Positions 34,222 through 43,730 of a stretch of DNA of 64,000 nucleotides are shown here, piece by piece. The notes under the pieces are model-generated. The model worked only from the letters and a program-made list of their open reading frames with translations, was not told the DNA's origin and ran no database searches. Positions within the stretch are counted from its first letter, which is position 1; each line of letters begins with the position of its first letter. Position numbers and translations under genes: made by a program. Source of the stretch: Spirosoma montaniterrae (GTDB taxonomy: Bacteria; Bacteroidota; Bacteroidia; Cytophagales; Spirosomataceae); assembly GCF_001988955.1 (NCBI RefSeq), contig NZ_CP014263.1, forward strand, positions 806,001 to 870,000. Reading direction: 5' to 3'.

Positions 34222-37200
34222 GTGAATCTGCTCCTGACCCTGCTTTGTTTAGGTTATTTACTACTCGCTTATTCACCAGGAGTAGCGCAGATAAATCCGC
34301 CCGCAGGTCGGATGGGTGCTCAATCCTTGCCCATCCGAAACCAGTTTGATCATCTGTCGGTGAAAGATGGGTTGTCGAATAATTCGGTTTTGTGCATTCT
34401 GCAAGACCGCGAAGGGTTTATGTGGTTCGGCACCGACGATGGTCTGAACAAATACGATGGCTACACGTTCCGCGTGTTCAAACCCGACCCCGCCGACCGG
34501 GGCAGCAGCTTCCAGAATAATCAGATTTACGGCTTGTGCGAAGATCACCGGAACCGGCTTTGGGTGGCTACGCTGGGTGGCTTGCATGAGATCGATAAAC
34601 GGACAGGACGGGTAACGCCACACCTCATACAAACCGCCGATGCTCACCGCTGGAATTACCAGCATTCGGTTTGCGAAGACAGTCAGCACCAACTCTGGAT
34701 CAGTACGCTGGGGGGCGTGGCCCGCTACGAGCCCCGGCAGCACCGCTTCAGGCTCTACCCGTTGCCCCGCCCCGAAGCTACTATCAAAACCGTTTTTGAA
34801 GACCCGCAACATCGGTTTTGGGTGGGCACTTACGAAGGGTTGTATTTACTGAATCCGGCAACGGGACATTATACGCTGGTACCCGTGTCGGTGCCGGCAG
34901 GAGCCGTTCAGCCTACGTTCATCGCATTTCAGATCGATGCCCGACAGACCCTCTGGATGGCTACCGCTACAACCGGCCACGGCCTGTTTCGGCTCGACCT
35001 GAACCGGCAACCGTTTCGACCCGAACCCTACAATCCGCAGGGAAAAATCAACCCGTTTACGTTCCTGAATTCCCTGCGTAGCGATCAGCAGGGGATTTTC
35101 TGGCTGGCTACCACCACCGGACTGCAACGTATTGACCCGGCCCGGCATCAGGTCTTTACCTACCAGCCCGACCCAAACGCGCCCAATGGCATCAGTAGCA
35201 ACACGGCACAGACAGTTTACATCGACCGGGCCGGTACGCTGTGGGTAGGCACCGATAACGGTGTCGACCGGCAATCTGTCAGCCTGAAATCCTTTCAGAC
35301 GTATCAGATTCAGCCAACCGTTGGCACGGCTAATCTGACCCAAAACAAAGTGATTGCGCTGGCACCTGATCAGGCAGGCCGGTGCTGGGTCAGTACCGGC
35401 TATGACGTATACCGGCCCGCGTCAGATGGTCAGCCGCGACGCGTATTACCAGTGGTGTTAGGCTCAACGAACCGGTTCCGAAACTACATCCGTGCGCTTC
35501 TTCCCGATAGTGCCAGTGGCATCTGGCTGGGAACTACTACGGGGCTGTATCGTTTCAACCCGGCATCGGGCCGATACACATTCTACCCATCTGACGTGCC
35601 GATAGAATACATTAGTCGGGCAACATCGGGCGAGTTGTGGGTAGGCGGCTACGTAGTGCCTACGTCGGGCATAGCGTCGTTCAATCCGCAAACGCACCGC
35701 TACTGCTACTACAAATACCAGCCCGGCAATGCCGCCGGGCTGCCCGATCAATTTATTCATGGCCTATTAGCCAGTCGTACTGGTAATGAGGTGTGGATAC
35801 CATTTCGGAAGCAGGGTGTAGGGTGTCTGAATCGGCACACGGGCCGGTTCTGTCAGTATCGCGCCGGGCCACATACGGGACTGAGCAGCAATGACATACA
35901 AACTATCTATGAAGACGATGCCGGCATTATCTGGGTCGGTACGAATCAGGGTGGTCTCAACCGGTTCGATCCCCAACAGAAGCGGTTCAGGGCGATTACA
36001 ACCCAGCAGGGTCTGCCCAGCAACAACATTACCGCCATCAGCAGCGACCGGGCCGGTAATTTGTGGATCAGCACCGACAACGGCCTGTGCCGGTTCGACC
36101 CCATCGCCAACGTGTTTCGCAATTACTATGCTACCGACGGCCTGCCCAGCAATAGCTTTATGCGTAATGCGGTGTATCGCCAGAACGACCGGCTGTATTT
36201 CGGTAGTCTGAACGGGGTGGTGCATTTTAACCCCGATAGCATTCGCGACGATAACCGGCCTTTTCCTGTTCACATTACCGCTCTATCGGTCATGAATCGG
36301 CCCCGCCCGCTGACTGATAGCCTGATTACGCTACAGCACGACGAAAATTTTCTGTCGTTCGGGTTTACAGCCCTGAACTACGCCCAGCCCGAACAGAATC
36401 GGTTCGCCTATCAACTCGTTGGCATCGATAAAAACTGGGTCGATAATGGTAACCGGCATTTCGCCAACTACACCAATCTATCGCCGGGCCGCTACACGTT
36501 CCGGGTAAAAGCCGCCAATGGCGATGGCTTCTGGAACGAAAAAGGAGCGTCGGTAGCGTTGTTGATACGCCCGCCCTGGTGGGCCACCTGGTGGGCGTAT
36601 AGCCTGTACGCGCTGCTGGCAATGGGGGCTATTTGGGCCTCCGTTCGGGTGTACGCCAATCGGATTCGGCAGCAACAGGCGGTTGAGCTGAGCCGCCAGG
36701 AAGCCGGGCAACTCAAAACGGTTGATGAGTTAAAGACGCGGTTTTTCACGAACATGACGCACGAGTTCCGAACGCCGTTGTCGTTGATTTTGTCGCCGGT
36801 CGAGAAGTTGTTGCGTGATAATCAGATAGATTCAGTAACGCGGCAGTCGCTGGGTTTGGTGCAGCGTAATGCCGAACGGCTTCTACAGTTGGTGAACCAG
36901 TTATTGGACCTGTCGAAGCTCGAATCGAATCAAATGACGGGGTCGCTTGTGCGGGGCGAACCCGGCAGCTTTGTCAGTCGGTTGGTTGAATCGTTTTGTC
37001 AATTTGCTGAACAGAAGGGAGTTCGGCTTGACTGGGTGGTAAACATGCCCTCGCACGAATACCTGTTCGATGCCGACAAATGGGAGAAAATAGTCACGAA
37101 TCTGCTGTCGAATGCCGTGAAATTTACTGACGCAGACGGTCAGATTACCGTAACGCTGCAAGCAGATACCGGGTCTGATACGGCTTTGGCTACTGCCGTA

Positions 37201-38304
37201 ACCATTTCCGTGACGGATACCGGCATTGGCATCGCACCCGAAAACCTGCCGCATATTTTCGACCGATTTTACCAGGTCGACACGTCGCACACGCGGGCTT
37301 ACGAAGGCACTGGCATTGGGTTGGCGTTGGTGAACGAATTGGTTCGCTGGCTGCGTGGAATTATCGAAGTACGGAGTCAGCCGGGCCGGGGCAGCACGTT
37401 TGCGGTAACGCTGCCTGTGCTGCCCGTGTCGGCAAATTACAACGCGCCCCGCCTGCAATTAACTGGCTCTGAGCCTATACCGATGAACTATTCCTCGGCA
37501 ACCAATGAGTCGATACGTGTCGAGCCGATACAGGATGAGCAAATTCCGCTCGTCTTGCTGGTTGATGACAACGACGACCTCCGAACGTTTCTGGCTTCCG
37601 AACTGTCGGCCACGTACCGCGTTTTGCAGGCGGCTGATGGCGAACAGGGCTGGCATCTGACCCAAACCGAACTGCCCGACATTGTTGTTTCCGACGTAAT
37701 GATGCCCCGGCTCGATGGCTACGAACTAACCCATCGAATTAAAAATAACCCCTATACCGACCACATTGCCGTAGTGATTCTGTCGGCCAGAACGGCTCAT
37801 TCGAGTCGGCTGGAGGGCTTGCAGGAAGGAGCCGATGATTATCTGGCAAAGCCGTTTCACGTAGCTGAGCTACACCTGCGCCTGCGCAATCTGACCCAGC
37901 GGCAGCAGCGATTGCGCGATCAATATCGGCAACTGTTAGCCCAGTCCGATACGCCCAGTCCGCTCAATCGGGTCGAAGACCTGTTTTTGCAGCGGGTGTA
38001 TCAATTGCTCGAAAGCCACCTCAGCAACCCAGCCCTAACGGTCGACTGGCTGGCCGACGAACTGGCGATGAGCCGTAAAACCCTGTATCGGAAAATTCAT
38101 AGCCTGACCCAGCTTAACCCGCACGAACTCATTCGGCAATATCGCCTTCGCAAAGCCGCCGATTTACTGCGGGCAGGTCATACGGCTTCGCAAACGGCTT
38201 ATCTGACCGGCTTCAAAACGCCCTCTTATTTTACAATGGTGTTTAAAGAGTTCTACCGGAAAACACCTACCGAGTTTGTCGCCGACAGCCCGCGCCGAGT
38301 CTGA
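34222..38304 (+). CDS. Hybrid two-component system regulator (HTCS)
   Basis: A 1360-residue one-protein two-component system. It starts at GTG 34222 with a signal peptide (LLLAYSPGVAQ). Reg_prop beta-propeller repeats (FDHLSVKDGLSNNSV; WFGTDDGLNKYDG; many WVGT and WLATTTGLQRID units) fill ~25-690, then a Y_Y_Y domain (~700-785), one TM helix (~787-808), HisKA with His847 (MTHEFRTPLSL), HATPase_c, a receiver with Asp1158 (VVSDVMMPRLDGYE) and a C-terminal AraC-type HTH (~1255-1355). HTCS proteins sense glycan fragments and switch on nearby uptake or degradation genes. Here the neighbour is a T9SS protein, with direct repeats between them. Confidence 0.95.
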   Translation: MNLLLTLLCLGYLLLAYSPGVAQINPPAGRMGAQSLPIRNQFDHLSVKDGLSNNSVLCILQDREGFMWFGTDDGLNKYDGYTFRVFKPDPADRGSSFQNNQIYGLCEDHRNRLWVATLGGLHEIDKRTGRVTPHLIQTADAHRWNYQHSVCEDSQHQLWISTLGGVARYEPRQHRFRLYPLPRPEATIKTVFEDPQHRFWVGTYEGLYLLNPATGHYTLVPVSVPAGAVQPTFIAFQIDARQTLWMATATTGHGLFRLDLNRQPFRPEPYNPQGKINPFTFLNSLRSDQQGIFWLATTTGLQRIDPARHQVFTYQPDPNAPNGISSNTAQTVYIDRAGTLWVGTDNGVDRQSVSLKSFQTYQIQPTVGTANLTQNKVIALAPDQAGRCWVSTGYDVYRPASDGQPRRVLPVVLGSTNRFRNYIRALLPDSASGIWLGTTTGLYRFNPASGRYTFYPSDVPIEYISRATSGELWVGGYVVPTSGIASFNPQTHRYCYYKYQPGNAAGLPDQFIHGLLASRTGNEVWIPFRKQGVGCLNRHTGRFCQYRAGPHTGLSSNDIQTIYEDDAGIIWVGTNQGGLNRFDPQQKRFRAITTQQGLPSNNITAISSDRAGNLWISTDNGLCRFDPIANVFRNYYATDGLPSNSFMRNAVYRQNDRLYFGSLNGVVHFNPDSIRDDNRPFPVHITALSVMNRPRPLTDSLITLQHDENFLSFGFTALNYAQPEQNRFAYQLVGIDKNWVDNGNRHFANYTNLSPGRYTFRVKAANGDGFWNEKGASVALLIRPPWWATWWAYSLYALLAMGAIWASVRVYANRIRQQQAVELSRQEAGQLKTVDELKTRFFTNMTHEFRTPLSLILSPVEKLLRDNQIDSVTRQSLGLVQRNAERLLQLVNQLLDLSKLESNQMTGSLVRGEPGSFVSRLVESFCQFAEQKGVRLDWVVNMPSHEYLFDADKWEKIVTNLLSNAVKFTDADGQITVTLQADTGSDTALATAVTISVTDTGIGIAPENLPHIFDRFYQVDTSHTRAYEGTGIGLALVNELVRWLRGIIEVRSQPGRGSTFAVTLPVLPVSANYNAPRLQLTGSEPIPMNYSSATNESIRVEPIQDEQIPLVLLVDDNDDLRTFLASELSATYRVLQAADGEQGWHLTQTELPDIVVSDVMMPRLDGYELTHRIKNNPYTDHIAVVILSARTAHSSRLEGLQEGADDYLAKPFHVAELHLRLRNLTQRQQRLRDQYRQLLAQSDTPSPLNRVEDLFLQRVYQLLESHLSNPALTVDWLADELAMSRKTLYRKIHSLTQLNPHELIRQYRLRKAADLLRAGHTASQTAYLTGFKTPSYFTMVFKEFYRKTPTEFVADSPRRV

Positions 38305-38350
38305 GAAAAGTGCTACATAGCTCGATTCAGGCGTATTTCTTGTAAAATCC

Positions 38351-38378
38351 GGGACAATTTCTATCAACTGCGGGACAA
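38351..38378 (+). promoter_or_regulatory. GGGACAA direct repeats, candidate HTCS operator
   Basis: GGGACAA occurs at 38351-38357 and again at 38372-38378, exactly 21 bases (two helical turns) apart, about 100 bases before the T9SS gene. AraC-type HTH domains typically bind two direct half-sites one or two turns apart, so this is a plausible target of the HTCS just upstream. Not demonstrated. Confidence 0.45.
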
Positions 38379-38477
38379 CATCGTAAACGGTGGAGTCGGT
38401 GCTGTGCCGACGCTGTATTTTAGTTTCGCCAAATTGGCAGTGCTCAGTTTCTACAACAAAACGTCACTCTTACCACT

Positions 38478-40958
38478 ATGGAACGTAAGCTTCTATCTAT
38501 CGCATCTGGCGTGAGACTCACGCTCATGGGGTTGCTTCTGCTGAACAGCCGGATCGCCCGCCCGCAATCTATTCCCGACCCGCAATGGGCCAGGGCCGGT
38601 GCAACCGTGGCCGTAACAACCGACGGCAATCTGGCAACAACCGAGTCGCTGACGATAGCGGCACAGGCATTTAATTATTCTGCCGACCGAATTATTAAAT
38701 ATGATTTGCAGGGTAATCGAATTCAGGGTATAGGTATATTTCAAGGCGGTTTTTTTATCGGTGGTCGGTTGCCGGGCATTTCTTATGAGTCTATCGGGAA
38801 AATCTTTGCTATGGCGGCCACGCAGGACGGGGGCTTGGCTATAGCCGGTAAAACGGGTATTCGGTCGGCAGGCGTGGTTATTAAGACCAACGCCAACGGT
38901 ACTTTTCGCCGTTGGGAAGACAGCGACCTGTTTGCCGCCGACCAGATCGATGATATGGTTGGTACGCCCGATGGCGGCTTCGTTCTGCTCCGAACGGTGC
39001 TAAACTACGACGGGCCAACCAGCGCAACGATTCGCAAATATGATGCGTCGGGTAATTTCCTCTGGACGAAACAGATTGCCTATCCAACACCCAACCCGGC
39101 TTCGCCCGACCGCAGCCTTAGCAAAGGAGAAGCCATTATCAATACTGCCGATGGTGGATTTCTGATTGTTGGGTACTACAACACAACCGGCACCATTGTC
39201 GATTTAAACAACCTGGGTTCGTTGGCCGCTACGGGCTGGGTTGCCAAAGTAGACGGACAGGGCAACGCAACCTGGCAGAAACTGCTGAATGGTCTGCCAT
39301 TGATGTCGGGATTTAACGGTTTCGTGCCGGGTACAATCGTCCAACTGACAGCCGCAACTGATGTAATACCGGCTGCTGATGGCATCGGATACGCCATAGC
39401 TGGTGCCGGACTTGCTCCGCATTCGGTAGGTGTTCCGCCCGTTGTCTCGGCAATAGTCGAACTCAATGCCGACGGGTCGTTTAAGCGGGCAAAATCGTTT
39501 GGAGATGCTCCGTTTTCCGATTCGTTTATTACGCCTTATACGGCTAATGGTGCTTCCCATTATGCCGTTGGCAATACCAACCGGCAGTCGGGTTCAACGC
39601 CCCAGGTTTCGCTGATTAGTACAGCCGACGTCCCGAGTAACAGTGCTGACCTGTTCAAAATACTGGCGCAGCGCACGTTCGATGGGGGCGGTTTTTTACA
39701 GGGGATTACTACAGCAAGCGATGGCAGTCTGGCATTCGTTAGTTCGGCCAATCAGTTGACTAAATTGAATGCCCCTACAACTGCTAACTGTGATTTTTCC
39801 CAACCACGCCGAGTGGGTGTGTGGAACGGCCTGGAGGTACAAATTCGGCAGTATGGCGACAAACGGGTGCTGGTTACGGCGGTGGTTGGTTCGGCGTCGG
39901 ACAAGCACTACCCACGGGGCGACAACTTCTGGGACGCTTTTACCAAAGACAGCGGAGCAGATGCCCTGCGGGGATGCCTGAACGGAGGCAACACCAATTA
40001 CGGTGGCTTAGACGCACCAGCCAATCTGAACGCACCGTCGGGTTATCAATCGGGCCGGGAGACTGACGGTGCGTTTTTCTTTGCGCGAAGCAGTGGTGGT
40101 CTATGCGATTTTTCGCAACCGCGTCGGGTAGGTAGCTGGAACGGCCTGGAGGTACAAATTCGGCAGTATGGCGATAAACGGGTACTGGTTACGGCGGTGG
40201 TTGGTTCGGCGTCGGATAAGCACTACCCACGGGGCGACAATTTCTGGGACGCTTTTACCAAAGATAGCGGAGCAGATGCCCTGCGGGGATGCCTGAACGG
40301 GGGGAACACCAATTACGGCGGGTTGAGCGCACCGGCTAATTTACAAACGCCATCGGGCTATCGGTCGGGACAAGAGGCCGATGGCGCATTCTTTTTCGAG
40401 CAAAACGGTAGTCAGCCCCCCACGGGCGGGCCGCTTACGCTACTGGCACCGACTTATGACTGCGCGACGGGAGCTTTCCGGTTTAACATCAGCGGAGGCA
40501 ATGGCAGTACGATTGAGTACCAGTCGCCCGGTATTACCGACTGGACTACCAACCCTAATCAGTTTGTTGATAAAGACAGCCGAACGGCCAACGACGTACC
40601 TCCCTTTACGCTGTTGGCCCGCCAGAGCGGACAGGTTGTTACCTACGTCTGGAATCTGAGAGCAGCCTGTGGCCGGGCACGCGCCGGAGCCAACGAACCG
40701 GGTACGCGCTTACAGGTGAACGTGCTTGGCAACCCAGTCGAAGGAAGATCGGCAGAGATTGACATCAACGGAGTAGCCGACCAGAACGTACAGGTCGATT
40801 TGATTGACATACAGGGCCGCATCATTCATCAGCAGCGCATCGGGCAGGCCGCAGCGACTGAGCGGGTTAACATACCTCTTGGTAACAGCCGTGGTTTGCT
40901 GTTTTTAAACGTTAGCACGGCCACCCAACGCCAGCGTTTGACGTTGGTAAAACCATAA
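38478..40958 (+). CDS. T9SS-secreted protein with two DKHYPRGDNFWD domains
   Basis: An 826-residue secreted protein. The first ~430 residues hold repeated DGG motifs (ATQDGGLAIAG, GTPDGGFVLL, NTADGGFLIVG) resembling a beta-propeller. Residues 438-542 and 543-647 are two almost identical copies of a ~105-residue domain starting CDFSQPRRVG with a second Cys in RGCLNGGNT. They match residues 545-645 of the esterase at 4130. A beta domain and a T9SS type-A sorting domain (~745-826, with NVLGNPVEG and VDLIDIQGRII) follow. Function unknown; likely a surface binder under control of the adjacent HTCS. Confidence 0.8.
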   Translation: MERKLLSIASGVRLTLMGLLLLNSRIARPQSIPDPQWARAGATVAVTTDGNLATTESLTIAAQAFNYSADRIIKYDLQGNRIQGIGIFQGGFFIGGRLPGISYESIGKIFAMAATQDGGLAIAGKTGIRSAGVVIKTNANGTFRRWEDSDLFAADQIDDMVGTPDGGFVLLRTVLNYDGPTSATIRKYDASGNFLWTKQIAYPTPNPASPDRSLSKGEAIINTADGGFLIVGYYNTTGTIVDLNNLGSLAATGWVAKVDGQGNATWQKLLNGLPLMSGFNGFVPGTIVQLTAATDVIPAADGIGYAIAGAGLAPHSVGVPPVVSAIVELNADGSFKRAKSFGDAPFSDSFITPYTANGASHYAVGNTNRQSGSTPQVSLISTADVPSNSADLFKILAQRTFDGGGFLQGITTASDGSLAFVSSANQLTKLNAPTTANCDFSQPRRVGVWNGLEVQIRQYGDKRVLVTAVVGSASDKHYPRGDNFWDAFTKDSGADALRGCLNGGNTNYGGLDAPANLNAPSGYQSGRETDGAFFFARSSGGLCDFSQPRRVGSWNGLEVQIRQYGDKRVLVTAVVGSASDKHYPRGDNFWDAFTKDSGADALRGCLNGGNTNYGGLSAPANLQTPSGYRSGQEADGAFFFEQNGSQPPTGGPLTLLAPTYDCATGAFRFNISGGNGSTIEYQSPGITDWTTNPNQFVDKDSRTANDVPPFTLLARQSGQVVTYVWNLRAACGRARAGANEPGTRLQVNVLGNPVEGRSAEIDINGVADQNVQVDLIDIQGRIIHQQRIGQAAATERVNIPLGNSRGLLFLNVSTATQRQRLTLVKP
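39789..40418 (+). repeat. Near-identical 315-bp tandem duplication within the T9SS gene
   Basis: Units 39789-40103 and 40104-40418 are tandem 315-bp copies (105 codons each). They differ by scattered, mostly third-position changes, and by a few residues at the 3' end of each unit. The high DNA identity indicates recent duplication or ongoing gene conversion, unlike the diverged homologous domain at 5762-6066. Confidence 0.85.
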
Positions 40959-40964
40959 ATCAAT

Positions 40965-40994
40965 CAAAAAAGGGAAGCCTGCAAGGGCTTCCCT
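40965..40994 (-). terminator. Terminator between convergent genes
   Basis: A nine-base stem AGGGAAGCC (40971-40979) with GGCTTCCCT (40986-40994). Read on the minus strand, it is followed by six T, making a strong intrinsic terminator for hldD; on the plus strand it may also stop the T9SS gene. Confidence 0.75.
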
Positions 40995-41040
40995 AAATCC
41001 TGTTTAATCTCGTGAATCGTGCCAGGCCAGCGTTCTGGTT
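40995..41040. repeat. Degenerate half-copy of the CAGGATT repeat
   Basis: Read on the minus strand this stretch resembles one arm of the 15180-15321 element: it contains AACCAG, then GAGATTAAACAGGATTTA near its end. It abuts the stop codon of hldD just as the complete element abuts the acyl-CoA dehydrogenase stop. Confidence 0.55.
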
Positions 41041-42005
41041 CAGAAATAGTTTTTCCCCTGCAAATAATTCTGTACGTAATCGGTAATGCCTTCTTCGAGC
41101 GTATGAAACGGGCGGTCGTAACCGATTGACCGGAGTTTTGCCATATTCGCCTGCGTAAAGTATTGGTACTTATCGCGGATGTCGGCGGGCGTGTCGATGT
41201 AAGAAATAGTGGGTTCGAGACCGAGGGCGCGGAACGTATTTTCGGCCAGGTCGCGGAAGGTGCGGGCTTTGCCACTGCCGAGATTATAAATACCGGAGTT
41301 GCGCCGGTGATGCATCAGAAACGAGCAGACTTCTACGACATCTTTCACATAGACAAAATCGCGCATTTGTTCGCCATCTGCATAGTCGGGATTGTGCGAC
41401 CGGAATAATTTCATTTCGCCTGACTGGCAAATTTGCCGGTGTGCATGGAAGATTACCGATGCCATTCGCCCCTTGTGGTACTCGTTGGGGCCATACACGT
41501 TAAAGAATTTCAATCCAGCCCAGAAAAACGGTTTACGTTCCTGTTCTAAGGCCCAACTATCAAATTCATTTTTAGAATCGCCGTAGGGGTTGAGCGGTTT
41601 AAGCTGCGGAATCAGCGACTCGTTATCGTCGTAGCCGAGTTCGCCTAAGCCATACGTAGCTGCTGAGGAAGCATACACTAACGGAATCTGGTAATCGATA
41701 CAGCGTTCCCAAATCTGTTTGGAGTAGTCGACATTTAACTGGTCGAAAATTTCGCGGTCGAACTCGGTCGTATCGGTACGGGCACCAATGTGAAAAATGA
41801 ATTCAACTTCCTGGTAATTGGCATCGAGCCAGCGAAAAAAATCAGTTCGATCTACTCGTTCCTGAATGCGTTTATGAGCCAGATTGGCTTCTTTTTCGGG
41901 GTGCGAAAAATCATCGACAGCGATGATGAAATTGAAATTTTCCTGATTAAGTTTACTAATCAAACAGCTTCCAATAAAGCCGGCGGCCCCCGTAACGATA
42001 ATCAT
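41040..42005 (-). CDS. hldD: ADP-L-glycero-D-manno-heptose 6-epimerase
   Basis: A 321-residue extended SDR that epimerises ADP-glycero-manno-heptose for LPS core. The start at 42005 places the NADP motif VTGAAGFIGS at the very N-terminus; the longer frame adds 21 unrelated residues. IFHIGARTDTTE, YASSAATYG, LNPYGDSKNEFD (catalytic Tyr and Lys), and the HldD-specific FFNVYGPNEYHKGRMASV with FRSHNPDYADGEQMRDFVYVKD are all present. Implies heptose-containing lipooligosaccharide. Confidence 0.94.
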   Translation of the reverse strand: MIIVTGAAGFIGSCLISKLNQENFNFIIAVDDFSHPEKEANLAHKRIQERVDRTDFFRWLDANYQEVEFIFHIGARTDTTEFDREIFDQLNVDYSKQIWERCIDYQIPLVYASSAATYGLGELGYDDNESLIPQLKPLNPYGDSKNEFDSWALEQERKPFFWAGLKFFNVYGPNEYHKGRMASVIFHAHRQICQSGEMKLFRSHNPDYADGEQMRDFVYVKDVVEVCSFLMHHRRNSGIYNLGSGKARTFRDLAENTFRALGLEPTISYIDTPADIRDKYQYFTQANMAKLRSIGYDRPFHTLEEGITDYVQNYLQGKNYF

Positions 42006-42216
42006 AAAATGGTGGTCGTAAACGTGTTTGTAGATAAAGAGAGATTGATATCCGGTATAAAGGCGCAAAAGGGTGCGTAAAGGTACGTTTTTTCCAAGAA
42101 AGAATAGAATAGCGTTTATAGGGATTAAATTGTATTATTTTTAGATACGGTACGTAAACTGGCACATGTACTGGTCATAAAACAACGCAATCGTTTTTTT
42201 GCCCTTGTAGAGTGTG

Positions 42217-42224
42217 TACTTTTG
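42217..42224 (+). promoter_or_regulatory. -7 element TACTTTTG
   Basis: TACTTTTG matches TAnnTTTG, 53 bases before the PTPS-family start. TTTG at 42198-42201 is a poor -33 candidate because the spacer is only 15 bases. Confidence 0.45.
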
Positions 42225-42277
42225 CAGTTTCATTGTTCATCGGCGTTTCTGGCAACCGCCCTATCTAAACCAGACAA

Positions 42278-42709
42278 ATGGTATACATTAATCGAATCGA
42301 ACATTTCAATGCGGCTCACCGGCTCTATAACCCAGCCTGGTCGGACGAGCGCAACCGCGAGGTCTTCGGCCCCTGCGCCAATATGAACTGGCACGGCCAT
42401 AATTTTGAATTAATAGTCACGGTTAAAGGCCAGCCCAATCCTGATACGGGCTTCGTGATTGACCTTAAGGTGCTGGGCGACATTATCAGGCGCGAAGTAA
42501 TCGAAAAAGTCGATCACAAAAACCTGAACCTCGACGTCGATTTCATGCAGGGGAAAATGGCGAGCTGCGAAATCTTTGTAATGGAAATCTGGAAAATTCT
42601 CGACCGCGCCCTGGCTGAAGTATCAGAAGCACATGGCCCGACGGTCGGGCTGCATCAACTGCGTCTGTACGAAACGCCCAAAAATTTCGTAGATTATTTC
42701 GGAGAGTAA
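42278..42709 (+). CDS. 6-pyruvoyl tetrahydropterin synthase / QueD family
   Basis: A 143-residue tunnelling-fold enzyme. The zinc ligands are His14 (FNAAH), His39 and His41 (WHGHNF), and Cys33 of GPCANMNWHGH is the candidate catalytic Cys. The five-residue gap between Cys and the first His resembles eukaryotic-type PTPS more than E. coli QueD, so it could make either the 6-carboxy-tetrahydropterin for queuosine or 6-pyruvoyl-tetrahydropterin. No other que or pterin gene lies in the window. ETPKNFVDYFG closes the protein. Confidence 0.88.
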   Translation: MVYINRIEHFNAAHRLYNPAWSDERNREVFGPCANMNWHGHNFELIVTVKGQPNPDTGFVIDLKVLGDIIRREVIEKVDHKNLNLDVDFMQGKMASCEIFVMEIWKILDRALAEVSEAHGPTVGLHQLRLYETPKNFVDYFGE

Positions 42710-42714
42710 ACAAA

Positions 42715-42743
42715 AATGGCAGCCGCCAAAAGCTGCTGCCATT
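42715..42743 (-). terminator. Intrinsic terminator (minus strand)
   Basis: AATGGCAGC (42715-42723) pairs with GCTGCCATT (42735-42743). On the minus strand the stem is followed by TTTTTG, so it terminates the beta-barrel gene; it also lies 6 bases after the PTPS stop and may serve both. Confidence 0.75.
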
Positions 42744-42777
42744 CTGAAAACCCACTCTATGAGAAATAAATGAGCGT

Positions 42778-43626
42778 TTACCGGCCACCCAGCGGAAATA
42801 CGTAGCCAAGTGTAGCCTGAACGGGGATGACCCGGCTGTCGGTGCTAAAGCCACCATCACTATTACCCAGCGGATACAGACCCCGCACCTCAACGGTGAG
42901 GTGGCCCGGCCCCGTTTTTAAGGCAGTTCCAACACCAAGCGCAGCACCGAAGCTGAATCGGCCTTCCCGCCCATCGAGCGATTGATTTTTACCGTCGACA
43001 CTTGTATTGAGCAGATAGCTGGCGTAGGGACCCACGTTCACAAAAAAGCGGGTACTGTTTGCCGTACCCGACGCTATTTTGAGCAGAAGCGGAATTTCAA
43101 CTACGTCGGCGGCATTTTTGGTCGTGATAACCTGTCCGGTGAAGATGTCGGGAATTTTTACCGTAGCAGCATAGCGGGTATAGTTAATTTCGGGCTGGAA
43201 CGAAAACGTACCGGCTCCAAAATTCAGTACCAGTCCACCTACGAAGCCCACGCCCGGCTCAATGCCTGTAACGGTTTCGGTGAAAATTTGATAGGTGACA
43301 CCCCCCCGAACGCCAATCCGAACACCCGACGCGCTGCCATCCGACGAGCGGGGTGCTGCCTGTGGTTGCCGACTTGCCATGTCTTCGACAGGCTGTGGTT
43401 TAGGCGGCTCAGCAGGCCGACTCGGCTGGCGCGTGGGTTGCTGAACAGGCGTGGCAGGAGCCGCCGGTTTTTTTGTGATGCCGTGGTATTGGTCGTATAA
43501 TTCCTGCTGACGATTGGTTGAGGTTGGCTGGGTTGTTGATGAAGGCGGTGTAACGGGGCGGGTTTGGGCAAGTGAAAAACTGGTTGTTAAAGAGATTAGT
43601 GTCGCGAGAAAATAGGGTGTTTTCAT
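42778..43626 (-). CDS. Outer-membrane beta-barrel protein with Pro-rich linker
   Basis: A 282-residue protein: signal peptide (cleavage near FSLAQ), a Pro/Thr/Gln-rich linker (~25-95) and a C-terminal porin-like barrel of the OMP_b-brl type (GVRIGVRGGVTYQIF, FSFQPEINYTRY, ending GYVFPLGGR). The linker could span peptidoglycan or contact a periplasmic partner. Function otherwise unknown; such barrels are abundant in Bacteroidota. Confidence 0.82.
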   Translation of the reverse strand: MKTPYFLATLISLTTSFSLAQTRPVTPPSSTTQPTSTNRQQELYDQYHGITKKPAAPATPVQQPTRQPSRPAEPPKPQPVEDMASRQPQAAPRSSDGSASGVRIGVRGGVTYQIFTETVTGIEPGVGFVGGLVLNFGAGTFSFQPEINYTRYAATVKIPDIFTGQVITTKNAADVVEIPLLLKIASGTANSTRFFVNVGPYASYLLNTSVDGKNQSLDGREGRFSFGAALGVGTALKTGPGHLTVEVRGLYPLGNSDGGFSTDSRVIPVQATLGYVFPLGGR

Positions 43627-43730
43627 CGGAAGGTCTGTAAAAAAACGTTTTTGTAATAATTAGTCGGTAAGGTACAAAATCCCGTAACATCAATGAGGGA
43701 GCGGTAAAGTCAGTTGAGTATACGGCTCAT

